Source: Persephonella sp. KM09-Lau-8
GTDB lineage: Bacteria > Aquificota > Aquificia > Aquificales > Hydrogenothermaceae
Reading direction: 5' to 3'
Assembly (NCBI RefSeq): GCF_000703085.1
Contig: NZ_JNLL01000001.1
Location: forward strand, 1,302,001 to 1,366,000
Length of the DNA: 64,000 nt
The position numbers were made by a program, and so were the translations under genes. Each line of letters starts with the position of its first letter. Position 1 is the stretch's first letter. The notes below the pieces were generated by a model. That model saw only the letters and a list, made by a program, of their open reading frames with translations. It made no database searches and had not been told where the DNA came from. Below, piece by piece: positions 7,121 to 17,073 of this stretch.

Positions 7121-9163
7121 ATGAACTACCTTGCTATCATTCAAAAATATCTGCCTGATATTTTAGAAGAATTAAAAGAAGATATTCTAAAGGAAAAAGA
7201 TAGCTTAAAATTTCTCGGAACTGAAGAAGACCTGAACAAAATTATTCAAAAACAGGAGGAATTAGTAAAAAAATATCTTCTTGAGTTCGAAGGTGAAGAT
7301 GTTTTAGAGCAATGTGAAGAATTCTATAAGGAAGTCAACCTTCCTTATGTAATTATAAAAAGTAATTTTAACAAACTTAAGAAAAAAGTAATCCAAAAAC
7401 TTATAGACGAAGGTTCAGATGAGGAGCTAATATTTAATGTCAAAAAATATATAGAAAAACTAGCAAATGCTATCGCTAAAGTCTATATAAAAAAAGATAT
7501 CCAGATTTTAAAGGAAATTGAAAACTCTCCATTTGTTGATTATGTTCTCTACAAATCTAACTTAGAATGGATAAAACAGATAATAAAAGCTATAGAAAAG
7601 GATAATATGTCCTATTTCCCTCTTTATTCCCCAAAAGATAGCGAATTTATAAAATATCTGGAATATCCTGAATCTATAATGGTGTGTATGGATGCCAATC
7701 TATGCTCATATCTGGAGGAGCTTCACAAACTGATTTTCAAAACAGCATACTCTTTTTATGTATTTTACTCAAAAGGCAATTATGCAGAAAGTTATCTTGC
7801 AGAAAAAGATTTTATAGAACAGGCTTTTAAACTTATGAAAACTATTTCTGAACTGTATTTCATAACCTTTTCCGACCTGGAAACAAATTTCTTTAACCTG
7901 ATTAGCTATCTGGCAAGCTCGGATAAAAGACAGTTTGTTTCTATTATAGATATACAGAATTTAAAGACATTAAACAAAATCTACGGGGAAGAAACTGTTA
8001 CACAAGCAATTACTGAAATAGAAAAACAGATAAATAAAATTCTTAAAAATAAACAGGACAGAACTTTATTTATAAGAGGAGTAACAGCGAACTTTTATAT
8101 GTTTAACACCAATTATACCCATGAAGAAATAAAAAAGCTTATAGCCCAGATATCAGAAATAGTAAACAAAAAATTGGTAATTAATGATAAAGAAATAGAA
8201 ATAAAAACAATTATAGGCACACTGGAAATAGAACCTTTCTCTGAGATTACAGGTGAAGAAGTTAGAAGAATATTAGCCCATCTAAAAGAAGAAGCCAAAA
8301 AAAGAGAAAAGAAAATGTTACTCATTCTGGATAAAGAAGAAAAAACCGAAATCCTCAAATGGATTAATCAGAGATATCAAAATGTTAATTTCATCAAAAA
8401 CAGTATATTCAGCAAAAATATAGAACTGGTTTTCCAGCCTGTTATAGATATAAAAACAGGGAAAGTGGAGTTTGTGGAAACCCTTGTAAGAATAATAAAT
8501 GGTGAAGGAAGATTAATTCCTGCAGGGGTATTCATTGATTTGGTTTATGAGCTTGGACTGATATCTGAGCTGGATACTATAGTTTTAGAGCTATTAAAGG
8601 AAAAACAGGATACTATAAGCAGAATAACCCAGAATGTTCTTGTAAATGTTAGTTACAAATCTCTGATATCACAGAAATTTCAAAGAAAGCTGAAAGAAAC
8701 AATTAAAAAACTGGATAAACTAAATCTTGTATTTGAACTGACAGAACAGCAATTAATTGAAAATATATCAATTGTGGAGAAATTAAGAAAAGAAACAGGT
8801 CTAAAATTTGCTGTTGATGATTTTGGGGCGGGATATTCATCACTTAAAACTGTTGCTGACCTTGCAGAGAAAGATATACTCGGAATTCTAAAAATCGATG
8901 GAACGCTAATAAAGGATTTAGATAAACATGAAAATATCCAGAAAATAGTTTATATAATCTCTATTCTGTGTGAAAGCCTTGATTTAAAAGCTGTGGCAGA
9001 GTTTGTAGAAAATAAAGGCAGTTTTGAGGCATTAAAAGATATGGGAATTCATTACGGACAGGGATACTATATATCCAAGCCAAAAGTAATAGAGGAATTG
9101 ATTATTGACGTTTTCTCAGACAAATATAAACAGATTAACGGGTTTTCTCCACAAAATATTTAA
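7121..9163 (+). CDS. c-di-GMP phosphodiesterase: degenerate GGDEF plus EAL domain
   Basis: A 680-residue cytoplasmic protein with no TM segments. Residues about 1-255 are a helical region of no recognised family, probably sensory. About 260-410 is a GGDEF-like fold whose signature is lost (RGVTANFYMFN), so it cannot make c-di-GMP. From about 430 it is an EAL domain with most catalytic features: FVETLVRI (ETL in place of EAL), LTEQQ, VDDFGAGYSS, LKIDG, AEFVE and GYYISKP. It should be an active phosphodiesterase. ATG at 7121 is the first possible start after an in-frame stop; GAGG at 7109-7112 has good spacing. It overlaps the convergent hisH by 29 bases. Confidence 0.9.
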   Translation: MNYLAIIQKYLPDILEELKEDILKEKDSLKFLGTEEDLNKIIQKQEELVKKYLLEFEGEDVLEQCEEFYKEVNLPYVIIKSNFNKLKKKVIQKLIDEGSDEELIFNVKKYIEKLANAIAKVYIKKDIQILKEIENSPFVDYVLYKSNLEWIKQIIKAIEKDNMSYFPLYSPKDSEFIKYLEYPESIMVCMDANLCSYLEELHKLIFKTAYSFYVFYSKGNYAESYLAEKDFIEQAFKLMKTISELYFITFSDLETNFFNLISYLASSDKRQFVSIIDIQNLKTLNKIYGEETVTQAITEIEKQINKILKNKQDRTLFIRGVTANFYMFNTNYTHEEIKKLIAQISEIVNKKLVINDKEIEIKTIIGTLEIEPFSEITGEEVRRILAHLKEEAKKREKKMLLILDKEEKTEILKWINQRYQNVNFIKNSIFSKNIELVFQPVIDIKTGKVEFVETLVRIINGEGRLIPAGVFIDLVYELGLISELDTIVLELLKEKQDTISRITQNVLVNVSYKSLISQKFQRKLKETIKKLDKLNLVFELTEQQLIENISIVEKLRKETGLKFAVDDFGAGYSSLKTVADLAEKDILGILKIDGTLIKDLDKHENIQKIVYIISILCESLDLKAVAEFVENKGSFEALKDMGIHYGQGYYISKPKVIEELIIDVFSDKYKQINGFSPQNI

Positions 9164-9755
9164 AGTTTTTAAGTAGCTGAAGACCTGCTTTCTGGCTTTT
9201 TTCAGGGTGGAACTGGACTGCCCATATATTGTCTTTCTGGACGGCTGAGCAGAATTCCACAGAATAATCTGTGGTTGCAGCTATGTCTGAATTATTTGAA
9301 GGAACAGCATAAAAGGAATGAACAAAATAGTAATATTCCCCATTTTTTATATCTGAAAAAAAACCTTCTTCCTGTTTAATCCAGACCTGGTTCCATCCCA
9401 TATGGGGGACTTTATAGCCTTCTTTATTTTCAAATCTTATAACTTTACCTTTTAGAACTCCCAGTCCTTCATGCTCTCCAAATTCATAACCATACTCAAA
9501 AAGTATTTGCAGTCCAAGGCATATTCCCAGATAAGGTTTTCCTGCCTTTATTGATTTAATAACAGGTTCAAGGAGATTTAACCTATCAAGATTATGCATT
9601 GCATCCCCGAATGCACCAACACCGGGAACAACAATGGCCTTTGCATTTTCCACATCTTTAGGCTCAGAGGATACCTTCACATCAAAACCGACTTTTTCAA
9701 GGGCTTTTGCAACACTTCTTAGATTACCCATTCCGTAATCAACGACTGTTATCAT
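9135..9755 (-). CDS. hisH: Imidazole glycerol phosphate synthase, glutaminase subunit HisH
   Basis: A 206-residue class I glutamine amidotransferase. The triad is C79 (YLGICLGLQ), H183 and E185 (QFHPEKSQ); VPGVGAFGDAM is the family oxyanion/PGVG region. It supplies ammonia to HisF for imidazole ring formation in histidine synthesis. hisF is not in this window. The start overlaps the trpA stop by four bases, so the two genes form a mixed histidine/tryptophan operon. Length is normal. Confidence 0.96.
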   Translation of the reverse strand: MITVVDYGMGNLRSVAKALEKVGFDVKVSSEPKDVENAKAIVVPGVGAFGDAMHNLDRLNLLEPVIKSIKAGKPYLGICLGLQILFEYGYEFGEHEGLGVLKGKVIRFENKEGYKVPHMGWNQVWIKQEEGFFSDIKNGEYYYFVHSFYAVPSNNSDIAATTDYSVEFCSAVQKDNIWAVQFHPEKSQKAGLQLLKNFKYFVEKTR

Positions 9756-10522
9756 TTCAGCCCCTCTTTAAGCTCTTTTACCAGATTTTTAATGCCTTCA
9801 ATATCAGCTTTTCCCTGTAGTTTTACAACTGCACTACCTACTATAACCCCATCTGCTATTTTACTTAATTTTTGGGTATGCTCTTTTTTGGATACTCCAA
9901 ATCCAACAGCGACAAATTTACCGGTTATTTCTTTAATCTGTTTTACTTTTTCTTCCAATTCCTGCCATGGAAGCGTTTCCCTTTCCCCTGTAATTCCTGT
10001 CAGAGAAACATAATATATAAAGCTGTCGCTCATATCCCCAATTTTCTTAATTCTGTCTTCATGGGAGGTTGGGGCAAGCAGAAAAATCATGTCAAGACCG
10101 TTTTTATTTACAATCTGTTTAAAGCCTTCTGCTTCCTCTGGAGGAAGGTCAGGAACAATAAATCCGTCTATACCACTATCTTTTGCCATCTGGCAGAATT
10201 TTTCTTCTCCCATAACAAAAATAGGATTGTAATAGGTCATTAAAATAAGAGGTGTATCAGGGAAGTCCTGTTTTATTTTCTGTGTAAGCTGGAATACATT
10301 AACAGGGGTTATTCCATCTTTTACAGCTTTTTCGTGGGCAACCTGTATTGTTGGACCATCTGCAACCGGGTCTGAGAATGGAAGGCCAACTTCTAATATG
10401 TCTGCACCGGCTTCTATTAATGCTTTTGCCGTTTCATAGCTTTTTTCCAGAGAGGGATAGCCTGCCATAAAATAACATATAAGTGGTTTTTTGTCTTTGA
10501 ACTTACTTTCTATGAAACGCAA
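9752..10522 (-). CDS. trpA: Tryptophan synthase alpha chain
   Basis: A 256-residue TIM barrel that cleaves indole-3-glycerol phosphate to indole. Catalytic E44 (DILEVGLPFSDPVADGP) and D55 keep the spacing of E. coli E49/D60, and YYVSLTGITGERE and VGFGVSKKEH are typical phosphate-binding loops. Start is TTG at 10522; the next in-frame ATG would remove the first strand. A GGGG run lies just upstream. trpB is not adjacent, as is common when tryptophan genes are dispersed. It is translationally coupled to hisH. Confidence 0.96.
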   Translation of the reverse strand: MRFIESKFKDKKPLICYFMAGYPSLEKSYETAKALIEAGADILEVGLPFSDPVADGPTIQVAHEKAVKDGITPVNVFQLTQKIKQDFPDTPLILMTYYNPIFVMGEEKFCQMAKDSGIDGFIVPDLPPEEAEGFKQIVNKNGLDMIFLLAPTSHEDRIKKIGDMSDSFIYYVSLTGITGERETLPWQELEEKVKQIKEITGKFVAVGFGVSKKEHTQKLSKIADGVIVGSAVVKLQGKADIEGIKNLVKELKEGLK

Positions 10523-10561
10523 CCTGACCCCTTTACTTTTGATTTTGGTAATATTTTATCA

Positions 10562-11152
10562 TTATTTCTCTTTTACAAAATCAAGAACATAACTCATTAG
10601 CTCTTTTATTCCTGTTTTTTCTTTGGAAGAGGTCAGAAAGACAGGAAAATCATCTGACAGGCCAAGGGTTTTTCTTATGATTTTTTTGGCTTTGGCTTTT
10701 TCACTCTGGTTGAGTTTATCTGCTTTTGTTGCAACCACAACATAAGGAATTCCAAGGCTTTCCAGCCATTCCTTCATCATAATATCTAATTTTGTTGGTT
10801 CATGTCTGCTATCAACAAGCATTATTACAAGGGATAGATTTTCCCTTGTTTGAAAATAGGTTTCTATCATTCTTTTCCATTTTTGCCTTTCAGCCTTAGA
10901 AACAGCTGCATATCCATATCCGGGAAGGTCAACAAAGTATATATTGTCATTTAGCAGAAAAAAGTTTATAAGTCTTGTTTTTCCCGGGGAAGAGGATACT
11001 TTGGCAATATTTCTGTTGAATATTGCGTTTATAAGGGAGGATTTTCCCACATTTGAGCGGCCAACAATGGCTATTTCTGGAAAGTGGGGAGGCGGATAAT
11101 CCTTTGGATTAACCGCACTTTTGACAAATTTTACCTTTTTGATAGTTGCCAT
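10562..11152 (-). CDS. engB: Ribosome-biogenesis GTPase EngB (YsxC/YihA)
   Basis: A 196-residue TrmE-Era-like GTPase of normal length. The G1 loop is GRSNVGKSSLINA, G3 is DLPGYGYA, G4 TKADKL and G5 TSSKEKTG. The family is needed for 50S subunit assembly and, in many bacteria, for growth. It begins one base after the clpX stop, so it closes a tig-clpP-clpX-engB operon. Confidence 0.95.
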   Translation of the reverse strand: MATIKKVKFVKSAVNPKDYPPPHFPEIAIVGRSNVGKSSLINAIFNRNIAKVSSSPGKTRLINFFLLNDNIYFVDLPGYGYAAVSKAERQKWKRMIETYFQTRENLSLVIMLVDSRHEPTKLDIMMKEWLESLGIPYVVVATKADKLNQSEKAKAKKIIRKTLGLSDDFPVFLTSSKEKTGIKELMSYVLDFVKEK

Positions 11153-11153
11153 T

Positions 11154-12383
11154 TTAACTTGCTTTTTCGTATATCAGAATTGGCTGTTTTTTCTTCAGGA
11201 CAACATCTTTATCTATTACTACTTTTTTAATACCTTTTGCCTGCGGGACTTCATACATAACATCAAGCATAATTTCTTCTACTATCGCCCTTAGACCCCT
11301 GGCACCGGTTTTTCTGGCTATAGCTTCTCTTGCTATTTCTCTGATTGCATCTTCTGTGAATTCAAGCTCAACCCCATCCATTGCAAGTAATTTTTTGTAT
11401 TGCTTGATAAGTGCATTTTTTGGCTCTGTGAGAACTCTTACCAGTGCATCTTCATCAAGTTCTTCCAATGTGGCAATTACAGGTATTCTTCCTATAAATT
11501 CAGGGATTAAACCGAATTTAATAAGGTCTTCAACCCTTACTTTTGAAAGGATATTTCCTTCTTCCTCTTCTTTTGACCTGATTTCTGCAGCAAATCCTAT
11601 AGATTTTTTACCAATTCTTTGTTTTATAATGTCCTCAAGACCTACAAAGGCACCGCCGAGGATAAACAGGATATTTGTTGTGTCCAGCTGGATAAATTCC
11701 TGATGGGGATGTTTTCTGCCACCTTGCGGTGGAAGGTTGGCAATAGTTCCTTCTAAAATTTTCAGTAATGCCTGCTGGACACCTTCACCAGAAACATCTC
11801 TTGTAATAGATGGATTTTCACCGGATTTTTTTGCTATTTTGTCTATCTCATCTATATAAACAATACCCTTTTGTGCTTTTTCTATATCATAATCTGCAGC
11901 CTGCAGCAGCCTTACCAGTATACTTTCTACATCCTCTCCAACATATCCTGCTTCTGTTATGTTAGTCGCATCTGCTATTGCAAATGGAACATTAAGTATC
12001 TTTGCCAGTGTCCTTGCCAGAAGGGTTTTTCCTGAGCCTGTGGGACCTATCAGGAGTATATTGCTTTTTTCAAGCTCAACATCATCATCTGAGTATTTAT
12101 CAGGATAAAAAATTCTTTTGTAGTGGTTATAAACTGCAACAGATAATATCTTCTTAGCCCTTTCCTGCCCTATTACATACTCATCAAGTTTTTTCTTAAT
12201 TTCTGCAGGGGTAGGAAGCTCTTTAAGCTCTTCTACAGGCTTATTTTCCAGTTCTTCTTTCAAAAGCAGATTACACTGGCTTATGCAATCATCACATATA
12301 AAGATATTATCAGGCCCCGCAACCAGAACTTTCACTTCATCTTGTGATTTACCACAGAATGAGCATTTATGTAGCTCGCTCAT
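11154..12383 (-). CDS. clpX: ATP-dependent Clp protease ATPase subunit ClpX
   Basis: A 409-residue AAA+ unfoldase. The N-terminal zinc-binding domain has the four cysteines CSFC...CDDCISQC. Walker A is GPTGSGKT, Walker [12 protein letters not shown], and RPPGGRKHP-like pore residues appear as [12 protein letters not shown]. The C-terminal [12 protein letters not shown] is the sensor-2 region. It delivers unfolded substrates to ClpP, encoded just upstream. Gene order tig-clpP-clpX is common in bacteria. Length is normal. Confidence 0.98.
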   Translation of the reverse strand: MSELHKCSFCGKSQDEVKVLVAGPDNIFICDDCISQCNLLLKEELENKPVEELKELPTPAEIKKKLDEYVIGQERAKKILSVAVYNHYKRIFYPDKYSDDDVELEKSNILLIGPTGSGKTLLARTLAKILNVPFAIADATNITEAGYVGEDVESILVRLLQAADYDIEKAQKGIVYIDEIDKIAKKSGENPSITRDVSGEGVQQALLKILEGTIANLPPQGGRKHPHQEFIQLDTTNILFILGGAFVGLEDIIKQRIGKKSIGFAAEIRSKEEEEGNILSKVRVEDLIKFGLIPEFIGRIPVIATLEELDEDALVRVLTEPKNALIKQYKKLLAMDGVELEFTEDAIREIAREAIARKTGARGLRAIVEEIMLDVMYEVPQAKGIKKVVIDKDVVLKKKQPILIYEKAS

Positions 12384-12390
12384 CTTTTAC

Positions 12391-13002
12391 CTACCTTTTT
12401 TCTATTACTTTGTCTATCAGGCCGTATTCTTTGGCCTCATAGGCAGACATAAAATAATCCCTTTCTGTATCTCTTTCAATTTTTTTGACGCTCTGACCTG
12501 TATGTTTTGCCAGATATTCATTAAGCATCTTTTTCAGTCTTAGTATCTCTTTTGCATGTATCTCAATATCTGTAGCCTGTCCCTGAAATCCACCAAGTGG
12601 CTGGTGAATCATAATTCTGGAACTTGGGAGGGCGTATCTTTTGCCTTTTGTTCCTGCAGAAAGCAGGAAAGCTCCCATTGATGCTGCCTGTCCCATACAG
12701 ATTGTGCAGACATCTGGCTTGATATAGTTCATAGTGTCATAAATAGCAAGTCCGGCAGTAACAACACCACCGGGAGAGTTTATATACATATATATATCTT
12801 TGTCTGGGTCTTCAGACTCAAGGAATAACAGCTGTGCAACCACAAGGTTTGCCACATGGTCATCTATAGGAAATCCAAGCAGGATAATCCTGTCTTTTAA
12901 AAGTCTTGAATATATATCGTAAGCCCTTTCACCCCTTGGGGTTTGCTCAATTACTATTGGAACTAACTGGCTTACGATTCTATCTAAATCATTTTTGCTC
13001 AT
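12391..13002 (-). CDS. clpP: ATP-dependent Clp protease proteolytic subunit ClpP
   Basis: A 203-residue serine protease with the triad S108 ([10 protein letters not shown]), H133 ([10 protein letters not shown]) and D182 (DTERDYFM), at the exact spacing of E. coli ClpP. It forms the tetradecameric chamber that degrades substrates fed by ClpX. The start lies 14 bases inside the end of tig. Gap to clpX is seven bases. Confidence 0.98.
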   Translation of the reverse strand: MSKNDLDRIVSQLVPIVIEQTPRGERAYDIYSRLLKDRIILLGFPIDDHVANLVVAQLLFLESEDPDKDIYMYINSPGGVVTAGLAIYDTMNYIKPDVCTICMGQAASMGAFLLSAGTKGKRYALPSSRIMIHQPLGGFQGQATDIEIHAKEILRLKKMLNEYLAKHTGQSVKKIERDTERDYFMSAYEAKEYGLIDKVIEKR

Positions 13003-14365
13003 CTACTTCCTCCTTTTTTTCCTCAGGAGATTCTTCTTTTGCCTCTTCCTGAGTTTCTTCGGCTTTTTCTTCCTGTTGCTGTTGTTTCACTTTTTCTTCA
13101 TATTCTTCTTTTGTCATTTCGATAATATTAGCCTTTTCTTTTAAAAGGTCAAGGACTTTTTTCCTGAGAATTGAATAAACAATATTGTTCATAAGGTTAT
13201 TTTCTTCAAGGTATTTTCTAACCTGTTCAGGTGTTGTGTTATAGGCTTTTGCCATTTCTTCAATCTCTTTGTTAATCTCTTCTTCAGAAACTTCTATGCC
13301 TTCTTTTTCTGCTATTTTGTTTATAACAAACATAACTCTGACATTTTTAATTGCTGTCTCTTCAAGTCCCTGTGCTGCTGCTGCAAGCATCTCCTGACTT
13401 GGTTTGATTCCGTAGTTTTCAAGCTGTCTTGCATAATCCTGAACCAGATATTCCAGTTCTGCCCTTACAAGAGAAGATGGAACTTCAAAGTCATACTGTT
13501 TAGCAAGCTCATCAATTATTTTTTGCTGTAGTTCGGCTTCTTTTGCAATTTTTATCTGATTTTCTATCTGTTCTCTTATCTTTTGTTTTGCCTCTTCAAC
13601 ATTTTCCCCAAGACCTACTTTTTTGACAAATTCATCATCAAATTTTGGTAGTTTTTTCTTTTTGACCTCAAGGATTTTTACCTTAACTTTAGCCTTGCCA
13701 AATTCTTCTCCCTGCTCGTTGTAAAGTGGAACATCTTCTACCTCAACTTCTTCACCGGCTTTTTTGCCTATTATTTTTTCTTCTATCTCTGGTCTGAGCT
13801 GCCCTGCTCCAACAACTATCTCAAGCTCATCTTCTTCCTCTTCGCCATTGTCCGCAGTTATATGGTAATGGATTTTTATCATATCCCCTTCTTCAATTTT
13901 CTTGTCTGTAACTTCCCATTCTGCGTTTTCATCTCTAAGCTTGTCTATGTAGTTTTGAATGTCCTCATCTGTAATCTCATGTTTTATAGTTTCAATTTCC
14001 AGTCCCTCGTAAGGCTTGAGTTCAAATTCAGGAGCCACTTCAAAGGCAACTTTGAATTTTAGAGTATCTCCTTTTAGCTCAATATCCCCAAATGTTATAT
14101 CCTGTGAAACAGGTTGTAGATTTTGTTCTTCAAGAATTTTCTGGAGATTTTCTCCGATAAACTTTCTTGCAACTTCTTCTTGAAGTGCAGATTTATATCT
14201 TGCTTTGATTACTGATGCAGGAACATGTCCTTTTCTGAAACCTGGAATATTAACATTTTTCTGGAACTCTTTTATAACGCTATCCACTAATTTTTTAATT
14301 TTGTCGCCTTTTTCCTCAATTGTAAGAGTTCTTACAAGTCCTTTTTCTTCTACTGTAACGCTCAT
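12989..14365 (-). CDS. tig: Trigger factor
   Basis: A 458-residue ribosome-associated chaperone. The ribosome-docking motif appears as [14 protein letters not shown]. The central FKBP-like PPIase domain (about 155-235) includes [12 protein letters not shown], and a long helical C-domain ends in a very acidic, glutamine/glutamate-rich tail (from [10 protein letters not shown]). The tail is longer than in E. coli. It folds nascent chains at the exit tunnel. It is first in the tig-clpP-clpX-engB operon. Confidence 0.96.
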   Translation of the reverse strand: MSVTVEEKGLVRTLTIEEKGDKIKKLVDSVIKEFQKNVNIPGFRKGHVPASVIKARYKSALQEEVARKFIGENLQKILEEQNLQPVSQDITFGDIELKGDTLKFKVAFEVAPEFELKPYEGLEIETIKHEITDEDIQNYIDKLRDENAEWEVTDKKIEEGDMIKIHYHITADNGEEEEDELEIVVGAGQLRPEIEEKIIGKKAGEEVEVEDVPLYNEQGEEFGKAKVKVKILEVKKKKLPKFDDEFVKKVGLGENVEEAKQKIREQIENQIKIAKEAELQQKIIDELAKQYDFEVPSSLVRAELEYLVQDYARQLENYGIKPSQEMLAAAAQGLEETAIKNVRVMFVINKIAEKEGIEVSEEEINKEIEEMAKAYNTTPEQVRKYLEENNLMNNIVYSILRKKVLDLLKEKANIIEMTKEEYEEKVKQQQQEEKAEETQEEAKEESPEEKKEEVDEQK

Positions 14366-14388
14366 TTACCTCTCCTTACTTAGATTTT

Positions 14389-14913
14389 TTAGAAAATACA
14401 AACTTTTATTATATCAAATATGAGCCCTTGATTGCTCCACAAGAAAAGGTTTGAGAAATAATGGAATATAAAACTGCTCCAGACAGATTTCGTATAGTAA
14501 TACAGGTACCCAAATAAAATAGATGGGAAAAAGGTAAGTACAGAAAAAATATCAGGTCTGAGAATAATATGTGGAATTGCAAACAACAGGGAGGTTATGA
14601 TTATAGATAGATGTATATTTATTTTTTCTGCAATTTTGTTCTGTAAAAAAGCTCTGAAAAACACTTCTTCTGCAAATGCTTGAGGCAATGTGTAGAGATA
14701 TAGATTTGAAAAATTTATGAATGGAAAATAAACGATTGAACTTAATATTCCAACAACAATAGCTTTAAACTTCTTTAAACCTAATTGTTTTTCACCTAAA
14801 AATAAAAGAGGTAAAATTAGTATAGAAAACTGGAAAATATAAGCAAAAGCAAACTTTTTGGTTAGTAATATCGATATAATAAAAAAGGAGTATAATAAAA
14901 CCAATTGCTTCAT
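14389..14913 (-). CDS. CPBP-family glutamic intramembrane protease, candidate MrtJ-like sorting protease
   Basis: A 174-residue multi-pass membrane protein. It has the three CPBP (Abi/CAAX) motifs: AEEVFFR with E82, E83 and R87; FAIPH with H115; and HYFSN with H151 and N155. Members are glutamic-type intramembrane proteases related to Rce1. It is short for the family, and lies divergently only 28 bases from a secreted subtilase whose tail has a Gly-rich stretch, Cys, TM helix and basic end. That pairing matches the published pattern of MrtJ/MrtX-type proteases dedicated to a CTERM sorting signal. The domain assignment is seen in sequence; the substrate link is inferred. Confidence 0.85.
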   Translation of the reverse strand: MKQLVLLYSFFIISILLTKKFAFAYIFQFSILILPLLFLGEKQLGLKKFKAIVVGILSSIVYFPFINFSNLYLYTLPQAFAEEVFFRAFLQNKIAEKINIHLSIIITSLLFAIPHIILRPDIFSVLTFFPSILFGYLYYYTKSVWSSFIFHYFSNLFLWSNQGLIFDIIKVCIF

Positions 14914-14941
14914 CCTTTAATTTTAAATGGAGGATTTACCA

Positions 14942-16741
14942 ATGAAAAGGGTATTTTTATTTTTTCTTTTTTTAGGGCTCTTTTATTATGGTAATTCTGA
15001 GGAGGTTATTGTTTTTCTAAAAAAGGGAATTAGTTCCTCTTCTATAAATGCTCAGTCTATAGTCAAAAAACATAAAAATAGAATTGTTGTAAAAGTACCT
15101 GAAGGCAAAAAAGTTTCTGATTTTATAAAAGAACTGAAAAAAAACCCTGATGTTGCCTATGTAATACCCAACTATAAGGTTTATCCACAAGCTGTTCCCA
15201 ATGACCCATGGTATAGAGATGGATATCAGTGGTATTTACAGAATATAGAATGGGATAAAGTATTTGATCCCTCAAGTTCTATACCCCAAGTATACGTTGC
15301 TGTAATTGATACAGGAGTTGATTATACTCATCCTGACATAAAGGACAATATCTGGATTAATGATGGTGAGTTATTAGAGATAGATAGTAACAATAATGGA
15401 ATAGATGATGGTTGTGAAAACAATAATGATGATGATAACAATGGCTATATTGATGATTGCTATGGATATGACGCTATCTCAGGTAAAGGAAGTGCAATGG
15501 ATTATGATGGTCACGGGACAAATGTTGCAGGGATAATAGGTGCTACAACAAACAACAATATAGGAGTTGCCGGAATTAACTGGAATGTGAAAATTATCCC
15601 CTGTAGATTTATGTCTGATGGTTCAGGAAATGTAAACGACCTGATTGAATGTCTTGAATATATAAAAACTGTAAAAAATACTTTAAATAAAGAAGGTGAA
15701 GACATCGCCATAATAAACGGAAGTTATGGTTATACCGCTCCTGCTGATCAAACTTTAAATATAGATTGCACACAGTATCCTGATACAGAAAAATGTCTTA
15801 TTCAAGATATAGGAGCAATCTTCGTTGCAGCTGCAGGAAACTATACATCAAATAATGATGCATATAATTTTTTACCCTGTAATTATTCTGTTGTCCTTGA
15901 TAATGTTATATGTGTTGGTTCAGTGGATAGGTATGATAACATTTCGTCTTTTTCAAACTATGGAATATCTACAGTAAATATTTTCGCTCCAGGAGGAGAG
16001 CGAGATAACAATCAAGCTATTATTAATTTGGATACAACGCAAGATAATGATAATAGTGATTATAAAGGTTATATTGGAACTTCGCAGGCTGCGCCTCAAG
16101 TTGCAGGAGTTTTATCTTTACTCAAATCAATAGATTATACAAGTTCAAACCCAGAGCTAATCAAAAAAGTCATAACTTCTGGGGATAATCTGTTATCACT
16201 TTCAGGTTATTCTGCATCCTGTAACAGACTTAATGCATACCAAGCTGTTTCCTCTTCTGATAATCTTCCTAAAATATGTATAAATAAACCTATCACCCAG
16301 GATAATCAGAATTTCTACTACAAAGTTGGTTCAATAGAGACAGGAAATACCAAAGAATTTTCATTCAAAATAAAAAGCACAGGAACAGGCACCTTAGATT
16401 TAGGTAGTGTATATCTTGATAAGAATTCTAATTTCAAAATAACTGGAGAAAATTGTTCTGGAAAATCTTTTACCTTTGGTCAGGTATGTGAAATCAAATT
16501 ATCTTTCAGTTCCAGCGAAGATGGAACCTTTTCAGATTATCTGAATATAGAAACAAATACCCAATATAACACCATTAAAATCCAACTATCTGGTTCTGCA
16601 TATACTCCTAAAACTGATACCGGCGGCGGTGGTGGAGGTTGTAATATGAACACTACCGGAAAATATTCTTACTTAGAATGGCTTATATTACTATCCCTGC
16701 TGTTCGTAGGCAAAATAGTTCTCAATAGAAGAACTGTATAA
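14942..16741 (+). CDS. Secreted subtilisin-like (S8) protease with C-terminal sorting signal
   Basis: A 599-residue protein. It has a signal peptide (1-19), an I9-like propeptide (about 20-82), and an S8 catalytic domain with D123 (AVIDTGVDYTHP), H191 (DGHGTNVAGI), oxyanion N300 and S381 (GTSQAAPQVAG). An Asp/Asn-rich insertion (146-174) is likely calcium binding. A beta-sandwich domain (about 465-553) resembles choice-of-anchor-D/ASPM-like repeats. The tail is GGGGGGC (561-567), a hydrophobic helix (579-593) and RR, typical of CTERM-type surface-anchoring signals. ATG 14942 is chosen over 14927 because GGAGGA (14929-14934) precedes it and the signal peptide starts there. Confidence 0.93.
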   Translation: MKRVFLFFLFLGLFYYGNSEEVIVFLKKGISSSSINAQSIVKKHKNRIVVKVPEGKKVSDFIKELKKNPDVAYVIPNYKVYPQAVPNDPWYRDGYQWYLQNIEWDKVFDPSSSIPQVYVAVIDTGVDYTHPDIKDNIWINDGELLEIDSNNNGIDDGCENNNDDDNNGYIDDCYGYDAISGKGSAMDYDGHGTNVAGIIGATTNNNIGVAGINWNVKIIPCRFMSDGSGNVNDLIECLEYIKTVKNTLNKEGEDIAIINGSYGYTAPADQTLNIDCTQYPDTEKCLIQDIGAIFVAAAGNYTSNNDAYNFLPCNYSVVLDNVICVGSVDRYDNISSFSNYGISTVNIFAPGGERDNNQAIINLDTTQDNDNSDYKGYIGTSQAAPQVAGVLSLLKSIDYTSSNPELIKKVITSGDNLLSLSGYSASCNRLNAYQAVSSSDNLPKICINKPITQDNQNFYYKVGSIETGNTKEFSFKIKSTGTGTLDLGSVYLDKNSNFKITGENCSGKSFTFGQVCEIKLSFSSSEDGTFSDYLNIETNTQYNTIKIQLSGSAYTPKTDTGGGGGGCNMNTTGKYSYLEWLILLSLLFVGKIVLNRRTV

Positions 16742-16764
16742 TAATCCTGATCTTTCTATAGTAT

Positions 16765-16798
16765 GAGGACTACCTCAATAGAAACTGAGGTGGTCTTC
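16765..16798 (+). terminator. Hairpin downstream of the S8 protease gene
   Basis: A 13-base stem with two G.U pairs (GAGGACTACCTCA, 16765-16777, with TGAGGTGGTCTTC, 16786-16798) closes an eight-base loop 24 bases after the stop codon. The following sequence is only moderately T-rich, so it is a likely but imperfect intrinsic terminator. Confidence 0.6.
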
Positions 16799-16877
16799 TT
16801 CACCTTTAAGAAAATACCTCTATAAATCTAAAACTTCATATGGATATTTTGGGGCTTTTGAGAACTATTTGAATAAG

Positions 16878-16961
16878 TGCGAGCGGGGGGAGTTGAACCC
16901 CCACGGCCTTGCGGCCACGGGATCCTAAGTCCCGCGCGTCTGCCAGTTCCGCCACGCTCGC
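16878..16961 (-). tRNA. tRNA-Leu (TAG)
   Basis: Class II tRNA with a long variable arm. Acceptor GCGAGCG / CGCTCGC, anticodon stem CGGGA / TCCCG around loop CTTAGGA (anticodon TAG), T loop TTCAACT, discriminator A. CCA is not encoded. It lies five bases downstream of a second tRNA-Leu; the two share much of their D arms and are probably an old duplication. Confidence 0.96.
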
Positions 16962-16966
16962 ATATA

Positions 16967-17050
<84 letters not shown>

Positions 17051-17073
17051 AGGTGCGGTCTATAATATATGAT

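Noticed and set aside
14875-14896. Two TATAAT sequences upstream of the S8 protease gene
   Set aside because: No convincing -35 for either; too common in AT-rich DNA to list as a promoter.
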